A DNA stretch of 64,000 nucleotides, from NCBI GenBank assembly GCA_954871525.1, contig OX940868.1, positions 25,601,056 to 25,665,055 on the forward strand. The letters run 5' to 3'. The notes beneath the pieces were generated by a model. That model was given only the letters and a program-made list of their open reading frames with translations, was not told where the DNA came from and searched no databases. How positions within the stretch are numbered: position 1 is the first letter of the stretch; each line of letters begins with the position of its first letter. Below are positions 25,795 through 38,374 of this stretch, piece after piece. Source of the DNA: Parietaria judaica. Its lineage: Eukaryota; Streptophyta; Magnoliopsida; Rosales; Urticaceae. Position numbers and translations under genes: made by a program.

Positions 25795-26232
25795 TAGGGC
25801 GAAATCGGGTCCCATTTTTTATTTTCAATACCCAGAAACAAGAATCGGATTCCGGGTATTGTAAATCTAAGAAACGGCATACCGGTTCCCAAAGTCCGGA
25901 TTCACGATAGCCGAAATCAATTTCAGACTCGAAACCGGTTTCTTATCCAGATCTGATTCTAAACCTGGATTCGGACTCAATATTTTTTTAATGTATATAT
26001 AGCATGAATTTGCAAGAATTAAGTACAACAAAATCTAAGTAAAAAATTAACAAAAAAATTCAAATTAAAGTGCACAAAATACAATAACTAGTTAGACAAA
26101 ATTTAGGTTAAATTTTTTAAAACGATAGACTGGTGCAAGTATTTAAGTACTCATGTCGTAATTTGCTCTCCAAGTTAACCGCTAACAACAAAAAAATCCC
26201 GGACCCGGTTCCTAATCCCAATTTTACCCCTA
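25795..26232. mobile_element. Decayed hAT-type element of the TAGGGGTGAAA family
   Basis: Left end TAGGGCGAAATCGGG and right end TTTTACCCCTAA are inverted repeats with changes. The interior has ACCGGTTCC-type words shared with 29218-29763 and 58847-59388. No matching target duplication was seen, so the copy is old or the ends are altered. Confidence 0.5.
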
Positions 26233-27176
26233 ACGCAGAATATGTGAGGGATAACATTGGCTAACAAATTAGAAACTAAGGTCCCTCTAGCTAGCATCAC
26301 AAAATGTAAAGAAACCTTTTTAAAATTTGGTCTATTGAGGCAGTATTTAACATAATAATACCCATAAAAACAAAATCCGAAACACCATTCGATGTATAGT
26401 ACTAGTATAGTGGTTCAACTCAACACTTCAACAATATAAAAAAAAAAACCCCCAATTATTAGAGCCTACTGAACACTTCCAAGTTCCAACAAGTCTTCTC
26501 TTCTAATCTATCCTTGACCCAAAGAACATATATATGAGTAAATTATTTAAAAATATTATTTATAAAAAAAAACAAGCGAATGGAAATGGAAATGGGTGTC
26601 TGCCACACTTGGCAAGGCAACAAAACGATCAAGATTCCTTGCCAATTCTTCAACACTTCCATGACAGCTTAGCTTGCCCACAAAACCAACTTTTCCCATC
26701 TCATTCTCCTCGCCTACACGCTATTATTCACCCCTATAAATCTTTTCAATTAAAATGCCTAAACAAAGTAGTGGAATTCAAATGTTTTCATAGGAGACTA
26801 ATGACCAAGCCATTTATTATTATCAAAAGAAGATTACACATAGACATAGTGATAGTGGGAGAGAGAGTGAACAAAAAGTGAAAAATAGCACCAAATTTAT
26901 AAAAACAGCAAAAAGCTATTTCACTATTTTTTTTTTCCTTCAAAAAGCTAAAGAATTAGACACCAATAATGATGATGCTTTTAATCAATTTTTTCCCATA
27001 TTTTCCCGGCATCCAAACACACCAATTGATCAAGATCACGAAGGAAAAAATAAAAATTGGGATAAGAAATTATACACTTGGTAGCAAAGATTCTCTCATT
27101 CTCTGCAAATATCGGCGTTACAAATTGCATCCCTTTTTTTTATGAATTGGCAAATGAAAAATGTTACACCCGTAAT
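26233..27176. other. Spacer and probable 3' UTR of the VQ gene
   Basis: AT-rich sequence. Two overlapping frames (26534-26881 and 26878-27084) are AT-rich with no recognisable motif and are not called. The last 100-200 bases before 27177 would be the 3' UTR of the VQ gene. Confidence 0.4.
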
Positions 27177-27833
27177 TCAAGAAGACAGAGAGGAGGAACC
27201 TGAGGAGGAGACCCTGGGCGAGGTGGTGGGGAAGAGCGGCAGGAGCCGCGGGGGGTCGGCCTCGCGCGGCGACGGGTGCAGGAAGAACCCCTTCTCCTTG
27301 ATCGCCCGCTCCTCGGCCGCCCGGTCGAAGGGGTCGGGTATGAGCGGCGTCACGGGGCTCAGCGCCAGCGCGGGGAAGTCGAGGATGCTGGGGGAGAGGA
27401 TCTCCGGCTTCCGCGGCGAGAACCCCGACAGCGACGGCGGCGAGGCGAAGACGGGCATGAGCGGGTTGATCTTCAAATTCTTGAGGGAGCTCCGCCGCTC
27501 GTAGAGCTTGAACCCGGCTTTCGGCTTCACCGGGGGGATGTGCGTCCTCGGGCCCAGGCTCGGGGCCGGGTCCGGGGAGGAGGCCTGCTTGGCGGTCTCG
27601 GAGGATCCGGTGAGCATCTGGACGACGTGCTTGAAGGAGGTGGTGTCGGCCTGGACGAAGGTGGTGGGGTAGGGGTTGGCGTGGTCGGATCTGGCGGCGG
27701 AGGAGATGGGCGGCCGCGGCGAGTGGAGCTGCTGCTGGTGGTGGTGGGGGTGGTGGGCGACGGAGTTGCTGTTGGTGGAGCTGGTGGCCGAGGAGGGCGA
27801 GCTCAGCTGGTGGGGTTTGAGCGAGGTCTCCAT
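27177..27833 (-). CDS. VQ-motif protein, VQ4-like (MAP-kinase substrate class)
   Basis: An intronless 218-residue protein. The VQ motif FKHVVQMLTG lies at residues 67-76, preceded by NPYPTTFVQADTTS. Downstream blocks GFKLYERRSSLKNLKINPL, FSPRKPEILSPSILDF and LALSPVTPLIPDPF are those of the VQ4/13/19/31/33 group. About ten Ser/Thr-Pro sites are spread over the protein, consistent with Arabidopsis relatives phosphorylated by MPK3 and MPK6. The family binds WRKY factors through the VQ motif and tunes defence genes in the nucleus. The N-terminal part is rich in Ser and His/Gln, and the C-terminus ends in a Ser run. Coding GC content is far above the surroundings. The first in-frame ATG (27833) sits in a good context (GCCATGG) after a purine-rich leader. 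Family assignment is strong; the paralogue number is inference. Confidence 0.93.
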   Translation of the reverse strand: METSLKPHQLSSPSSATSSTNSNSVAHHPHHHQQQLHSPRPPISSAARSDHANPYPTTFVQADTTSFKHVVQMLTGSSETAKQASSPDPAPSLGPRTHIPPVKPKAGFKLYERRSSLKNLKINPLMPVFASPPSLSGFSPRKPEILSPSILDFPALALSPVTPLIPDPFDRAAEERAIKEKGFFLHPSPREADPPRLLPLFPTTSPRVSSSGSSSLSS

Positions 27834-28014
27834 GGCTGCGACCTCGACCTCGAGCTCGCTTTGATGGGGTTAGATGAGAGTTGAGAGTTGAGAGTTGAGA
27901 TTGGACTCTTCTTCTTCTTCCTCTTCTTGTCTTTACTTTTTCTCTCTTTGGTTTGGTAAGAAATGTTTTGGTGGGGACTCTCTGCTTTTCTCTTGCGGTG
28001 AAAATTCCTCACGC

Positions 28015-28042
28015 CCTTTTATGGCGCGTGCGTACACGCGCG
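28015..28042 (-). promoter_or_regulatory. Core promoter of the VQ gene: TATA-like box and CGCG inverted repeat
   Basis: On the minus strand CATAAAAGG (28015-28023) lies about 185 bases before the start codon. Immediately upstream, CGCGTG and CACGCG flank a 4-base spacer (about 28025-28040). CGCG cores are the known binding sites of calmodulin-binding CAMTA factors that drive rapid stress genes. The functional link is inference. Confidence 0.45.
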
Positions 28043-28118
28043 ATGATGCAGAGTGTTTTTTAGTTTAGTGTGCTACTTTAAAAATTTGTTCAATTTTGTA
28101 GTTGTTATAGAAAATCGT

Positions 28119-28158
28119 CACTATAATATATATATATATATATATGTGTGTGTGTATA
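28119..28158. repeat. Compound (TA)n(TG)n microsatellite
   Basis: TA units followed by five TG units, upstream of the VQ promoter. A second pure TA run lies at 28519-28548. Confidence 0.9.
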
Positions 28159-28515
28159 AAGAGTAGTTACAAACATAGAAGAACCTGAAGAATTGAAATT
28201 CCTTATAAAGCAAGATTTCCTATCAAAACAAAAGTAAGTAGGTCGTAATTGTAACGTGTAAGGCGCTTTCTTTATAAGTGATTCACCTCTTCTTTATTGA
28301 AAAAACTTTGACTTTTGAGGATAAAACAATTTTATCATCGCCTTTGCATGAACGAACTGAACATGTAAACATTAAACCCCAAGTATTATAAATAGAGTGA
28401 TTTTGAATTTCGCAAGAAGTTAAAACGGTGATGCGAAAGCTCGAAAGAATGATTAAGAAATTTGTAAGTGATTTCCTTGGAATGTCGAAACAAAGTCGAC
28501 GAACTTGCAATTTAT

Positions 28516-28549
<34 letters not shown>

Positions 28550-29217
28550 GAGATTGTGTATTTACTCAATAAAGTTTAAGCATTGCTTTTATATTCAAAT
28601 CAGAAACGCTTACTCGTTTGAATTCTTAGAACATTTTCTTCCTTGGCAGAGTACTAAATCTCTATGAGCGTTTTTCTTAGTGAACGTTTGAAATCCTTTA
28701 AGATTTTTATTACATTATTCAAAAAATCTTCCTCTTTAATTTGTACTTATTGCAACTTTTAATTCATATTACAATAATATTATAATAAGCTGCATTAGAT
28801 GAAGTTGAAAGATTCACTCTTGAGTCTTGACACACCAGAGCCTTTGTGGTTCCAAGACTAAGCCCGGTTATAGATGTGAAAGCTTTGCTATATGAGATAC
28901 AAAAGAGCAGGAAGAAGAATAAGGACTTCCATTGACGAAGATAACAATCGCGACTCTTGTAAATTTTAACATAACAAAAGATAAATGACTAAACTACACT
29001 TGACAATAATAATCATAATATATATGCTAATAAGATTATTGTTCGCGAACATATAATATAATGCTAATAAATAAAGAATAAAATAAAAAAATAGCTTATT
29101 ATAAATTTTAACTTTTTACTAAAAAATTTAATAGTTGTATAATCTACAGTAGATATGTCGTCCCACACCGAATATGTAATAAAAATTAAAATCATATAGT
29201 CTCTCTCTTTCAAAAAG
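28159..29217. other. AT-rich spacer
   Basis: No recognisable gene. A 75-codon minus-strand frame at 28283-28510 has no motif. Confidence 0.5.
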
Positions 29218-29763
29218 TGGGGGTGAAACCGGAACCGGGAAATTAGCTTTTTTTCATCCCTGTTCTGAAAAATTGGGAATTTTTTTTCACGATTCTGGTA
29301 ACGGTTCCGGTTCTGTTAACGATTCCTGATTAAAAAATTTCCCGGTTTCGGTTCCGGTTCCGATAATGGTTCCATTTCTAAAATTTCTCGGTTCCGAATC
29401 CGGTTACAGTTCCATTTCTAAAATCTCCCGTTTGCAATTCTCAATTTTCCGGTTCTAGAATGGTTTGACTTAAAAATGAAATTTAGTTTTTGAAAAATTA
29501 GTAAGTAAAAATTACACGTAGTATAAAAAATGACAATAAAAATATATATTACACTAAAAATAATATTTTAAAAACTTATAAAATACATGTAGTTTAAAAT
29601 TGGAACCGGTACCATAAATTGGGACATATTTTTTAGTACTGTTGGTTCCGGTTCCCGGTTCCCGGTTTTTAGCTAAATTTTCCGGATTATTTGAAAAATC
29701 GGTTTTGTCCCGGTACCGGAACAGGGACAAAACCGAGAAACGGTTACAAAATTTTCACCCCTA
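29218..29763. mobile_element. hAT-type MITE of the TAGGGGTGAAA family, 546 bp
   Basis: Ends TGGGGGTGAAAC and TTTTCACCCCTA are inverted repeats. Flanks TCAAAAAG (29210-29217) and CCGAAAAG (29764-29771) agree at six of eight positions, a decayed 8-bp duplication. The interior is rich in CCGGTTCCGG words and matches 58847-59388. No coding capacity. Confidence 0.65.
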
Positions 29764-30014
29764 CCGAAAAGATTGAAAATTTCTTAAACTAGAACTAAGA
29801 CGTGCTCTTGGCTTTCTTGAGTTAACCGGAACTTAGAAGGAAAAAAAAAATAAGAAGAAGGTAAATTCGAAGTTTTCAGTCGCAATTTCATCCTAAGTTC
29901 AATTTGTTTCCACTTAGAGAAGGCAACAGCGCGTGGGCTTGAGAAAAATGGCTATTTCAGGTGGCATAATTTGAGTGGCTAGGTTTAGAATTTCGGACAA
30001 CGTGGTGGGTCAGC

Positions 30015-30069
<55 letters not shown>

Positions 30070-31346
30070 GAGGGGCTCAGCATTGACTTGAACTCTGGCC
30101 ACTTGAGGCTGACGATGGTTACTCATGGACTTTCTGACTTTTCCATTCATTTTACTTATCCATTAAATTTAAAATATAATTAACAATTAGTCTTGTCCAA
30201 TGACCAAATTACCCTCTACCACCACTGTTGGGTTTGATTCTTGATTCTTGACCTGACCAGGTCCATGAAAATGACCCGGATGAGTGTAGTTAACTTAACT
30301 CCATTCACCACAAGTTACTTTGTGTACTTATACCGCATGAAAAACAATACTAAATTCTAGTAAAATCTATTTAGCTAAAGTAACGACAAAATTTGCACTA
30401 ATTTCCTGAAAGGGTTTAGTTTAGTATTTTATATTAGGAAGGGTCAAACAAAGAAACACTTCCAAATTAGGAACCCTCCTCCTCAGTGCTTTCCTTGATA
30501 AATCTGCGCACTGCTTTCTCCAACTTTGCACGTACGTCGTGCTTTCTTTCTAGCTTCTCTATAACTGATCGAGATCTGTCAAAAAAAAAAAACTGATCGA
30601 GTTATAAAATATATAAATAAAATAAAAAAATATTAATTTCTACATTTGAAATTAATATGCTTTGCGAATTCTCTTCCATAGTAAAAGTAAAATTAAATCG
30701 TGCTCTAAATTTTAAGATATCACTATGGATTGTATGCTCTTACCGGTTTATTACTTGGTAACAGATTAATTAAATAAATATTTCATAATATTTTGGTTAT
30801 CGTATCACTTATGAATTGTTATCGAGGGATAAACTAGTAATTGATGGATTTGTCAACATTTTTTATTTTTTTATACAAGTATCTTTAAAATATGAAAATA
30901 AAGGTAAATAAATAAATACACAAACATCTAATCTCATAATATCTTAAGTATATAAGCTCAACATATATATAGAACTCATATCATTTTAAAATAATTTTAA
31001 GCACAACATTATAATATGATTACATACTTTTTTTTTAATTCATCGATAAATTTCTTTAAATTTTCAAAGAATTATCAATACGCGATATTTTATAAATTAT
31101 TAAGGAATCGTTGGCTTCCATAGATTTTTCACTTTACCCATAACCAACGAGATTAACGTATAAAACAATAACGACAATGTCTGATTTTTGTTTTACTTTT
31201 CATGATCAAAATTCATTAATAAACGATATGTTGGGAGAAAGTGCAAGGGCAACGGAATCTCAATATCTCCTGAAAGCAGTTGAAATATGAAAGCGATAAT
31301 AATCGAAACACAACCACGAACGCGAGACAATGTTAGCGACCACCCC
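29764..31346. other. AT-rich spacer
   Basis: Apart from the AG run I see no gene or structured repeat. A CT-rich segment at 30470-30560 could be leader-like but has no linked coding frame. Confidence 0.45.
30019..30072. repeat. (AG)n microsatellite
   Basis: About 27 AG units with one interruption by CG near 30057. Confidence 0.95.
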
Positions 31347-31347
31347 A

Positions 31348-31386
<39 letters not shown>

Positions 31387-31391
31387 AAAAA
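31348..31391. repeat. C29 homopolymer abutting A15
   Basis: An uninterrupted run of 29 cytosines is followed directly by 15 adenines. Such a run is rare in an AT-rich plant spacer; it may be real or an assembly artefact. Confidence 0.9.
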
Positions 31392-34300
31392 TCTATATAT
31401 TGGAGTAACAAACCACGGGACCCGTAGGCCGCTTAAAATCCTCTATAATCGAGAGTGAGGTACAAACGAAGTCTTCCCTAGATAAAACTAGAGGCATACA
31501 TCATCATCATCAAGATCGAACACCAATCTCGGATTACAACAACAAGCAAGAGAAGAATTTGTGAAAAATGTTCTCACAAATCAGTCTCTGGTTTCCACTC
31601 ATCAGGCCTACCTATAAAGCTCAAACCACATCTCCACCTTACAGAATCTACCCCTATGTCTTGGAAACGTTCTATCCAAAAATCACGACAATCCAATGGT
31701 GAACGAATGCGCAATGACGATTTTCATGAGGTCGACGAAATTGGATGGAAACCTCGAATTTGCTCTTTTTCTTTTGTTTTCTCTCTCTTGTTCATTCTTA
31801 CATTTCTTCATCTCATCTAAATCATTTATGACTTATATTGTTGGGCCTCAAAATAGGAGAGATACCCAACGCGATAAACCATCGATTTCTCCACGAGTTA
31901 CCTCGTAAACTTAAACCCTGCAGCTTTGACACAAACATAAGATACCCGGTCCGGTGCATTGAAATTCAACACCAAACAGTTGGGAATCTGTTGTAATTGA
32001 AGTTTATTGCTTGGAGAAATGGAATAAATAAATGTAGCCTTTTTTCACCAAGTCTCACTAATTGATGCCCACATTGAATAAGTTGATACTCATGGTCATT
32101 CCCAAAGAGAAATGGTGTGAATCCAATTCTCATTTATATGAACTGAAAATTAGCATTACCGTTATAGTGCTAAGGGACCACAATTCCTTTTAAAATTATG
32201 TGCCAACCCAACAATTATAAATATAATGCATACAGAGGTCCATTTTTAATTTTTATTTTTCATTTTCATCCAATTTACTCAATATTATATCTAAGGATCA
32301 TTCTACGTGTATTTAGCCGAATAAACCTAAAAAACCAAGAGCTGCTCCAATAATTAAATGTTATAATATTTGACATTGTCATGATATATTATAGATCCAT
32401 ACAACATTATTTGCCTAGTAAGGGAAAGATTTGGTTGAGGCAAAACTAATTAGATAAATTACCAAGTGTTAGAATTAAACTATGGTATGAACTAAAAGTG
32501 TTTATTCATTTGATATATTAAATGAGCAACAATCCAAACTTTGAAACTGCACCAATATTATAGGCTACTGTATTAGGTTGTCTTTCATTAGAACTCCGGA
32601 TCCTATCTGTGTCTTTATAAATTTTAGGGTTTAGGTGATTATATTTTTATAGAAAGAAAAGAAAATGGTTATGTTTTATTCTATTATATTCTTCCTAATT
32701 AATTTAAGATTTTTCTATTATATTTTTATTATTAGATTTAAGATAATAAATAAAATAATATTTTATGCTAATTAATTAGTTGCAAAAACATAACTATAAA
32801 GTAATCAATTAGTTGAAAGGCTAATTCACGATAAGTTTTGATTAATTAGATAGAACTAGGGTTACATGTCTTTCTTTTTTTTCGTAGCATCCATCTCTCC
32901 CAAAGTTTAAAAAATCTCTTTAAAGAAAATAAAGAAACTTCGTGTTCCCCGTCTATCATCCAAAAGATCTTCACGTTTCATGAATTGTTTATTAAATGAA
33001 TGATTTTTGAGAGATGTTGTATTTCATTGGATGATAGAATAAGTTACGAAATATAATCGAGATCATAATTGTGGTTATGCTAAAGATCACTCATGTCATA
33101 TAAGCAATATGTGACAGTATGACAAGTGGAACGTAAGAATTAATAAAGAGTCGTACCAAACTTCTTGAGAGAAGTTCTTAAAGTTTTGATTTCTCTCTGA
33201 GATGAGCCTATTGAGACGAGATTAATCTTACGGTCTTGATGAACTTCCAAATTAACTAAAAACAAAATCATTAGTACAAGTAACCGATGACTCTTACTAT
33301 TTTTATTAACTTGCATACCAAAAATATTGAATGGCTAAATGAGTATTGTAGTCAAAACAGAATTAGGCACTATTAATGGCAAGGTTATTTTCGGTGGGTT
33401 TCTAAATGAAAACATCATAAATTACCCTTATTGCAGTGAGAAAAAAAATTAATTTTCACTAGGTTTTGAGGAAATTAATTAAGTAGATCATCGCAAAAGA
33501 AAATGGAGAGATAATATTTAGTGGAATATAAGCAGATCGTTTAAGATTAATTCCTTGATATTTAGAGAAATCATTTAATTACGAGCTCTATTTAATCGTG
33601 CTGATCATGATATTAGAAAACTAAAACAATAACAAAAGAGTAGTATGGAACTTGAGAGACGAAAGTAGAATAATATTTTTTTTAAACCGACTCTCAAACT
33701 CTCTATTAATATAGAGAAATGCATAATTTCATGATATTCTCTAAATTTGAGATTCATCAAATCACTTAATTTTCATATCATCTTAATTTATAACAATAGG
33801 GAAGACGACTAGTGTTGTCTTAATAGTTTTTTTTTTTTTTTTTTTTAAATCCGGATGGGATCAGATTCTAATAGTGGAGAAACTTGTAAAGCGACTTTTG
33901 GAGAAGAATGTCAAAATGGATTATTAGTGCTGAAATCTCCACTAATGTACTTTATAGAATAATGGTTAATAGCATAACTATGTATTTTATCTTATATAGT
34001 TATATTTGAGATGGTATAAACATAATTTTCTTACGTTGAATTTTTTTATTATATTGCTAGTCACCAAAAGTTCGATTATTTTTAGATGTGTCATTAAATT
34101 TCGGATATGTGTTTTCTTTTTTCTTTCTAGTATCGATAGTACTTTAACGACCACTCAATAAAATTTAGACAAATAGTAGACTTGAAAAAAATTGTTCTAA
34201 CAAAATTTTAGTTTATACTGGATGTACATACCACTAAGAAAAAAAAATCAAAATTTTATGTACGTAGGCCATTATTAAACATACAATAAACAAACTTAAC

Positions 34301-36001
34301 GTATTTCGATATTTAGATTTCAAATTTTGGGTTTGTGATTATTCATAACAATAAATTCATTAATGCCTTAACTTGGTCAATGGTTTGCGCAATTATTTCC
34401 ATACGAAATAGTCGTTGGTGCTTCATTATGTCTTCAAAATTTGAAATCCAAGAGAAATAATTGGTGCTTCTTTATAAGCTTTCAGCATTGAAAGCTACGA
34501 ACCTGTCACAACAACTCTAGAACACTAAGAATTAACAACGTTACAAAAACAAGTCTCGGCAAATAATTTTTTTAAAAATAAATAATCCAATGTTTTTAAT
34601 ACAGATCATTATGTGTCACGTAAAAGGAAAGCATAAAAGAAGAAAGACAGAGATTTTAAGAGGTTAAAGAATTACCAGTGATCATACATTCATGTAATCA
34701 AACTCAACTGAAAGTGATAGAAATCTGATTAATTCATGCATAATTGGATAATGAATGAGTTGCGAGAATCGGGTCTTACTTTGTTGTTGTTTTACGATTT
34801 TGCCTCACGTAAAATGATATGTCATTTCTTTTTAATATATATATCCTTAAAATATTTTTTTATCCCCATAACATAGTAGAAGATCGATACAAATTTGAGT
34901 TTATACGGATTCTTGTCTTCACAAGTTACCAATATGCTAGCAAAAGTTTTTTTTATATAATTTTATTTTAATTTATTAAATTCAATATGTTTAAAAAAAA
35001 CATAAAACAAAACAAAAGCATAAAAAAGTCATAGTTTCAGCTAAAGTTGATTTATAAGAAACAGCAAGCATATATCACTCCTAATTATTATGGACCGATA
35101 AATACTCATTTGCTTCAAACTTACAAAAAGGCCTCATTCTGTTTAATTGAAGCCCATTAATTTGGTTTTGGACTTTTTCATTAAGTAAGACACATAAACG
35201 TTAAAAAGGAACACTTCAAATCGAAGAAGAAGAAAAAAGGAGTACTTCAATAATTATAATATCTCAAAAATCATAACCCCAAGCTGGATGACTCGAGATT
35301 TCAAATGCTTCATAATTATTTTTTTAGGTACCAAAAAAGAACAATCGTTTAAAAATATAGAGGTACCTAAATTTAAATAGCTGATTCAATAAAATGAGAA
35401 TAAAAATAGCAGAAACGGAATTGCCGACCAAGACTTAATTTAAATATATAAATATATTTGAAAAATCGGTTATAGCCGGTTAAGTAACGATTACCACATT
35501 TTTCTAATGATGTACCGTTTTCAGTGCATTTGTTTAACCCAGTAATTGCAAACTATGTATGTCATTTAAGAGAAGTCTAGAACAGATTAAAAAGAAGAAG
35601 AATTATGGTTTTGGTTCATCTCCCTCAAAGGTTCTTCAATGGTTTCTCTACATTAAAGATTTGAGGAAAATATGGAAGAGAGATTCGATGTGTTATATAG
35701 TTTGATATTCGATGTGTTGGATAATGGGTAAACCGTTTAAACTAGTTTGATCTCCAGTTAGATCACTATCTAAAATGTTTTTTTTTTCTTTCTTTTTCAC
35801 CTTTGTTCACATGTTTGGTTTCGTTTTAATCCGTTTTTATTTTGTTGCAAGAAGCGGCTTAATCCACAATAATTCTTATTAGGATTTATACACACTGATT
35901 TTTAATATGATACAGTACAAGTATTATAGAGTATAATTATGACAAATAATAAGGTAATCACTATTATGGGTATTTTTCAGACTCAGAAAAATTAAGGCTC
36001 A
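31392..36001. other. Long AT-rich spacer
   Basis: The segment 31420-31920 has more balanced base composition and short open frames on both strands (for example 43 codons from 31568 on plus, 70 codons from 31696), but none is recognised. The rest, to 36001, is plain AT-rich sequence with a T17 run near 33830. Confidence 0.45.
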
Positions 36002-36009
36002 ACTCAAAG

Positions 36010-36271
36010 TAGAGCTGAAACTGGCGATGGTGAAGGATGCATCGCGGCGGCCACCGGAGGTTCGCGATTCATCGCGATTTGGCGTCCAAAATCGCCACCA
36101 AGCCTGGCATCGCGACTTTCACACTCTCTCTCTCTCCCCCCCCCCCTCTCTCTCTCTCTCTCCATCGCGACGCATCGCGAGCTTCCGGGTCACGACGCAT
36201 CGCGACGCCGCCGCCGGCGATTTTTGACGATTCGGTCACGACGGGTCGCGACGTCGTGACCTTCAGCTCTA
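36010..36271. mobile_element. GC-rich hAT-type MITE with repeated TCGCGA, 262 bp
   Basis: Perfect 10-bp inverted ends TAGAGCTGAA and TTCAGCTCTA are flanked by the exact 8-bp duplication ACTCAAAG (36002-36009 and 36272-36279). The interior contains at least seven CATCGCG/TCGCGA-type words and a CT-C10-CT tract at about 36124-36163. The overlapping open frames are by-products of GC-rich repeat sequence. Confidence 0.85.
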
Positions 36272-36321
36272 ACTCAAAGAGCGTACCCATAAATTGAACC
36301 CAAAATTATTAAAACGCCAAA

Positions 36322-36440
36322 AAAATGAGCGCCTTAAAATGAGCGTGTTAGAAATAGGTGTCCTGAAAATGAGCACCTTAGAAATGGGCGCACTGAAAAT
36401 GGGCGCCCTAGAAACGAGCACCCTAGAAATGGGCGCACTA
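36322..36440. repeat. Eight-module array, alternating 14- and 16-bp units
   Basis: Modules start at 36322, 36336, 36352, 36366, 36382, 36396, 36412 and 36427, with consensus AAATGRGCGCMCTAG. Lengths run 14, 16, 14, 16, 14, 16, 15, 14, so the higher-order unit is a 30-bp dimer. On the minus strand this reads as a repetitive Ser-Ala-Pro-Ile peptide, which I take as by-product. Confidence 0.8.
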
Positions 36441-36880
36441 TAAAGCGCTGAAACTAGCGCGCTTACTTTTTTCACAATAATTAGTTAATTGTCCAAGGGC
36501 ATATGAAGTTATTTTTAATTACACAATAGTCCATGGACCCTCCTATAAATAGGAGCTTCAAGCTCATTAAAAGACATGTGATCTCATTCGAACTCAAAAA
36601 AACTAAACACATTTCACTCTAACGCTCTCTATAGTGATAAAAGCTCAATGCTCACTAAGAAGTACGTGATGACCTTATCCTGGTAAAATGAGCACGTAAG
36701 CAGCCTAGAGTTACGAGGTCCAACATCATATTATCAAACTCATTCTTTTTTATGTTTTTAAGCATATCAACGAAGGCGAAGAATCAAGCTTTAAGCCCAA
36801 TCTGACTTTCAAACAGATGTTGGACCACGCCGAAAATAAAAACTTGGGCCGCTTTAGTGTTGATCTATTTTTCAACATTA
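36441..36880 (+). repeat. LTR- or pararetrovirus-promoter-like segment
   Basis: Downstream of the module array there is CCTCCTATAAATAGGAG (TATA at 36544-36550), then a leader, a GGTCCAAC stretch at about 36717-36725, and later GGACCACGCCGAA. An upstream repeat array plus strong TATA plus untranslated leader resembles a retroelement U3-R region. No gag or pol pieces and no LTR ends were found, so the origin is uncertain. Confidence 0.3.
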
Positions 36881-37701
36881 ACAATCACGATAAAAGTACC
36901 GAAAATTTTGTCAGGAGTGCCCCGTACCTAAAGTGAAAAAATAGAGATGAAAATATCCGAAGGTTGAAAAAATGGGTTAACTCATACTATTATTTCGGGG
37001 CACCGAGTAACAATTTCGAATTTCATCTTAAGTTTCATGTATTACTTAGTTAACTTCTAAATACATCGAATATTTTCGGATCAATCTGAATTCAATAAAA
37101 ATATTCTGAAAACGCTAGAGGTCTCACTCTCTTCTAAAGTACGTGCATATATCTACCCATTCTAATCATGTCTGAATACTCATGTAATTTTACATGCATT
37201 TTGATTACCCTATGCATGGTTTATTTAGTCCATAGTTAAATGATATTAAATATGTTCCTCTAGTCCACACACTCTTCCGAATCCAATGCCCTGCCTCCTA
37301 TGCTAATTATAATAGACTATTAAAATATGTGGAATGATATAAAGTTTTCTTTATGGCAAGTTGTATTTGACAATAAGGGTCCACAAAGAATTTTTCTTTA
37401 ATAAATAGGGTTTATATATTATATAAATACCCTTTATTTTTTAAAAGAGCTAAATTATAAATTTAAAGTGTGCTTTAGATGGTATTTTACTCTTCTCATC
37501 ATTAATTTTCAAAAATTCAGAAAATCTTTTATTGATAATATTTAGAATTTTTCTTTTATTTCAAAAGACCTACCAATTGTTAGTTTTAACTTTTAAAGAT
37601 TTTTAATAAAAAATAAAAAAAATGGTAGAATTGAGAAATTACTTATTTTAGTTGTTTTTTTTTTAAATTGGAGCTATATTTTTGTAAGAACGATAAATAG
37701 A

Positions 37702-37744
<43 letters not shown>

Positions 37745-38366
37745 GGATATCTATATATTATATAACGATGACTTCGATAAGAAAAAATTACCCTCATTAC
37801 ATGTTATGATAATGATGAAGTTAATGATCCAAAGTTAGTCCACTTATACAATTTTGAATAACCCCAAAACGCATTGATAAATGTGATTAAAATTTTGAAG
37901 CACACAATTAATTGCATGAAAGCATCCAATATAATCTTATGAAAGTGGGTAATTTTTTTTACCACATGATGAACATTAAATAACACTCCATTATTATGAG
38001 CTACGTAAATTCTTTAATATCTATTATCTCGAGAAAATCAAGAACAGCTAATCTGATTGAGCTTCTTCAAGACTTGGAATTGAAGGCTAATTAATATATG
38101 CTTCTACTAATATCCAATAAACACGATTCGCAAATCGTGGCATGAAATATTATTAGTATATATAATAAACTAATTAATATTTTAGGTCATTGTTCACATT
38201 ATAAGGCATGAGAATTAAATTACAAAAAATTTTGTGTGTGTTCTACACCTTCTGCCCTTGATGCTTGCCTTGACTTTTGGGAACAAGGGCACGTGGATTA
38301 TTAGCCATCCTCACGTGCCCGAGTTTTATTATAATATAAGAAAATATAGTCAAACAATTTGTAATT
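36881..38366. other. AT-rich spacer with a (TA)17 run
   Basis: The TA run spans 37704-37738. A stretch at 36893-37000 resembles one arm of the foldback family (AAAGTGAAAAAATAGAGATGAAAATA), probably a broken copy. No gene seen. Confidence 0.45.
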
Positions 38367-38374
38367 ATAAGTAC

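Noticed and set aside
27276..27884. 202-codon plus-strand frame opposite the VQ gene
   Set aside because: Antisense shadow of a GC-rich coding region; the minus strand has the VQ motif and family blocks.
31493..31525. ATCATCATCATCAAGATC resembling miR172 star sequence
   Set aside because: Only partial similarity and no matching hairpin arm seen.
36269..36475. Repetitive minus-strand peptide (Ser-Ala-Pro-Ile)
   Set aside because: By-product of the 14/16-bp module array, no start context or gene structure.
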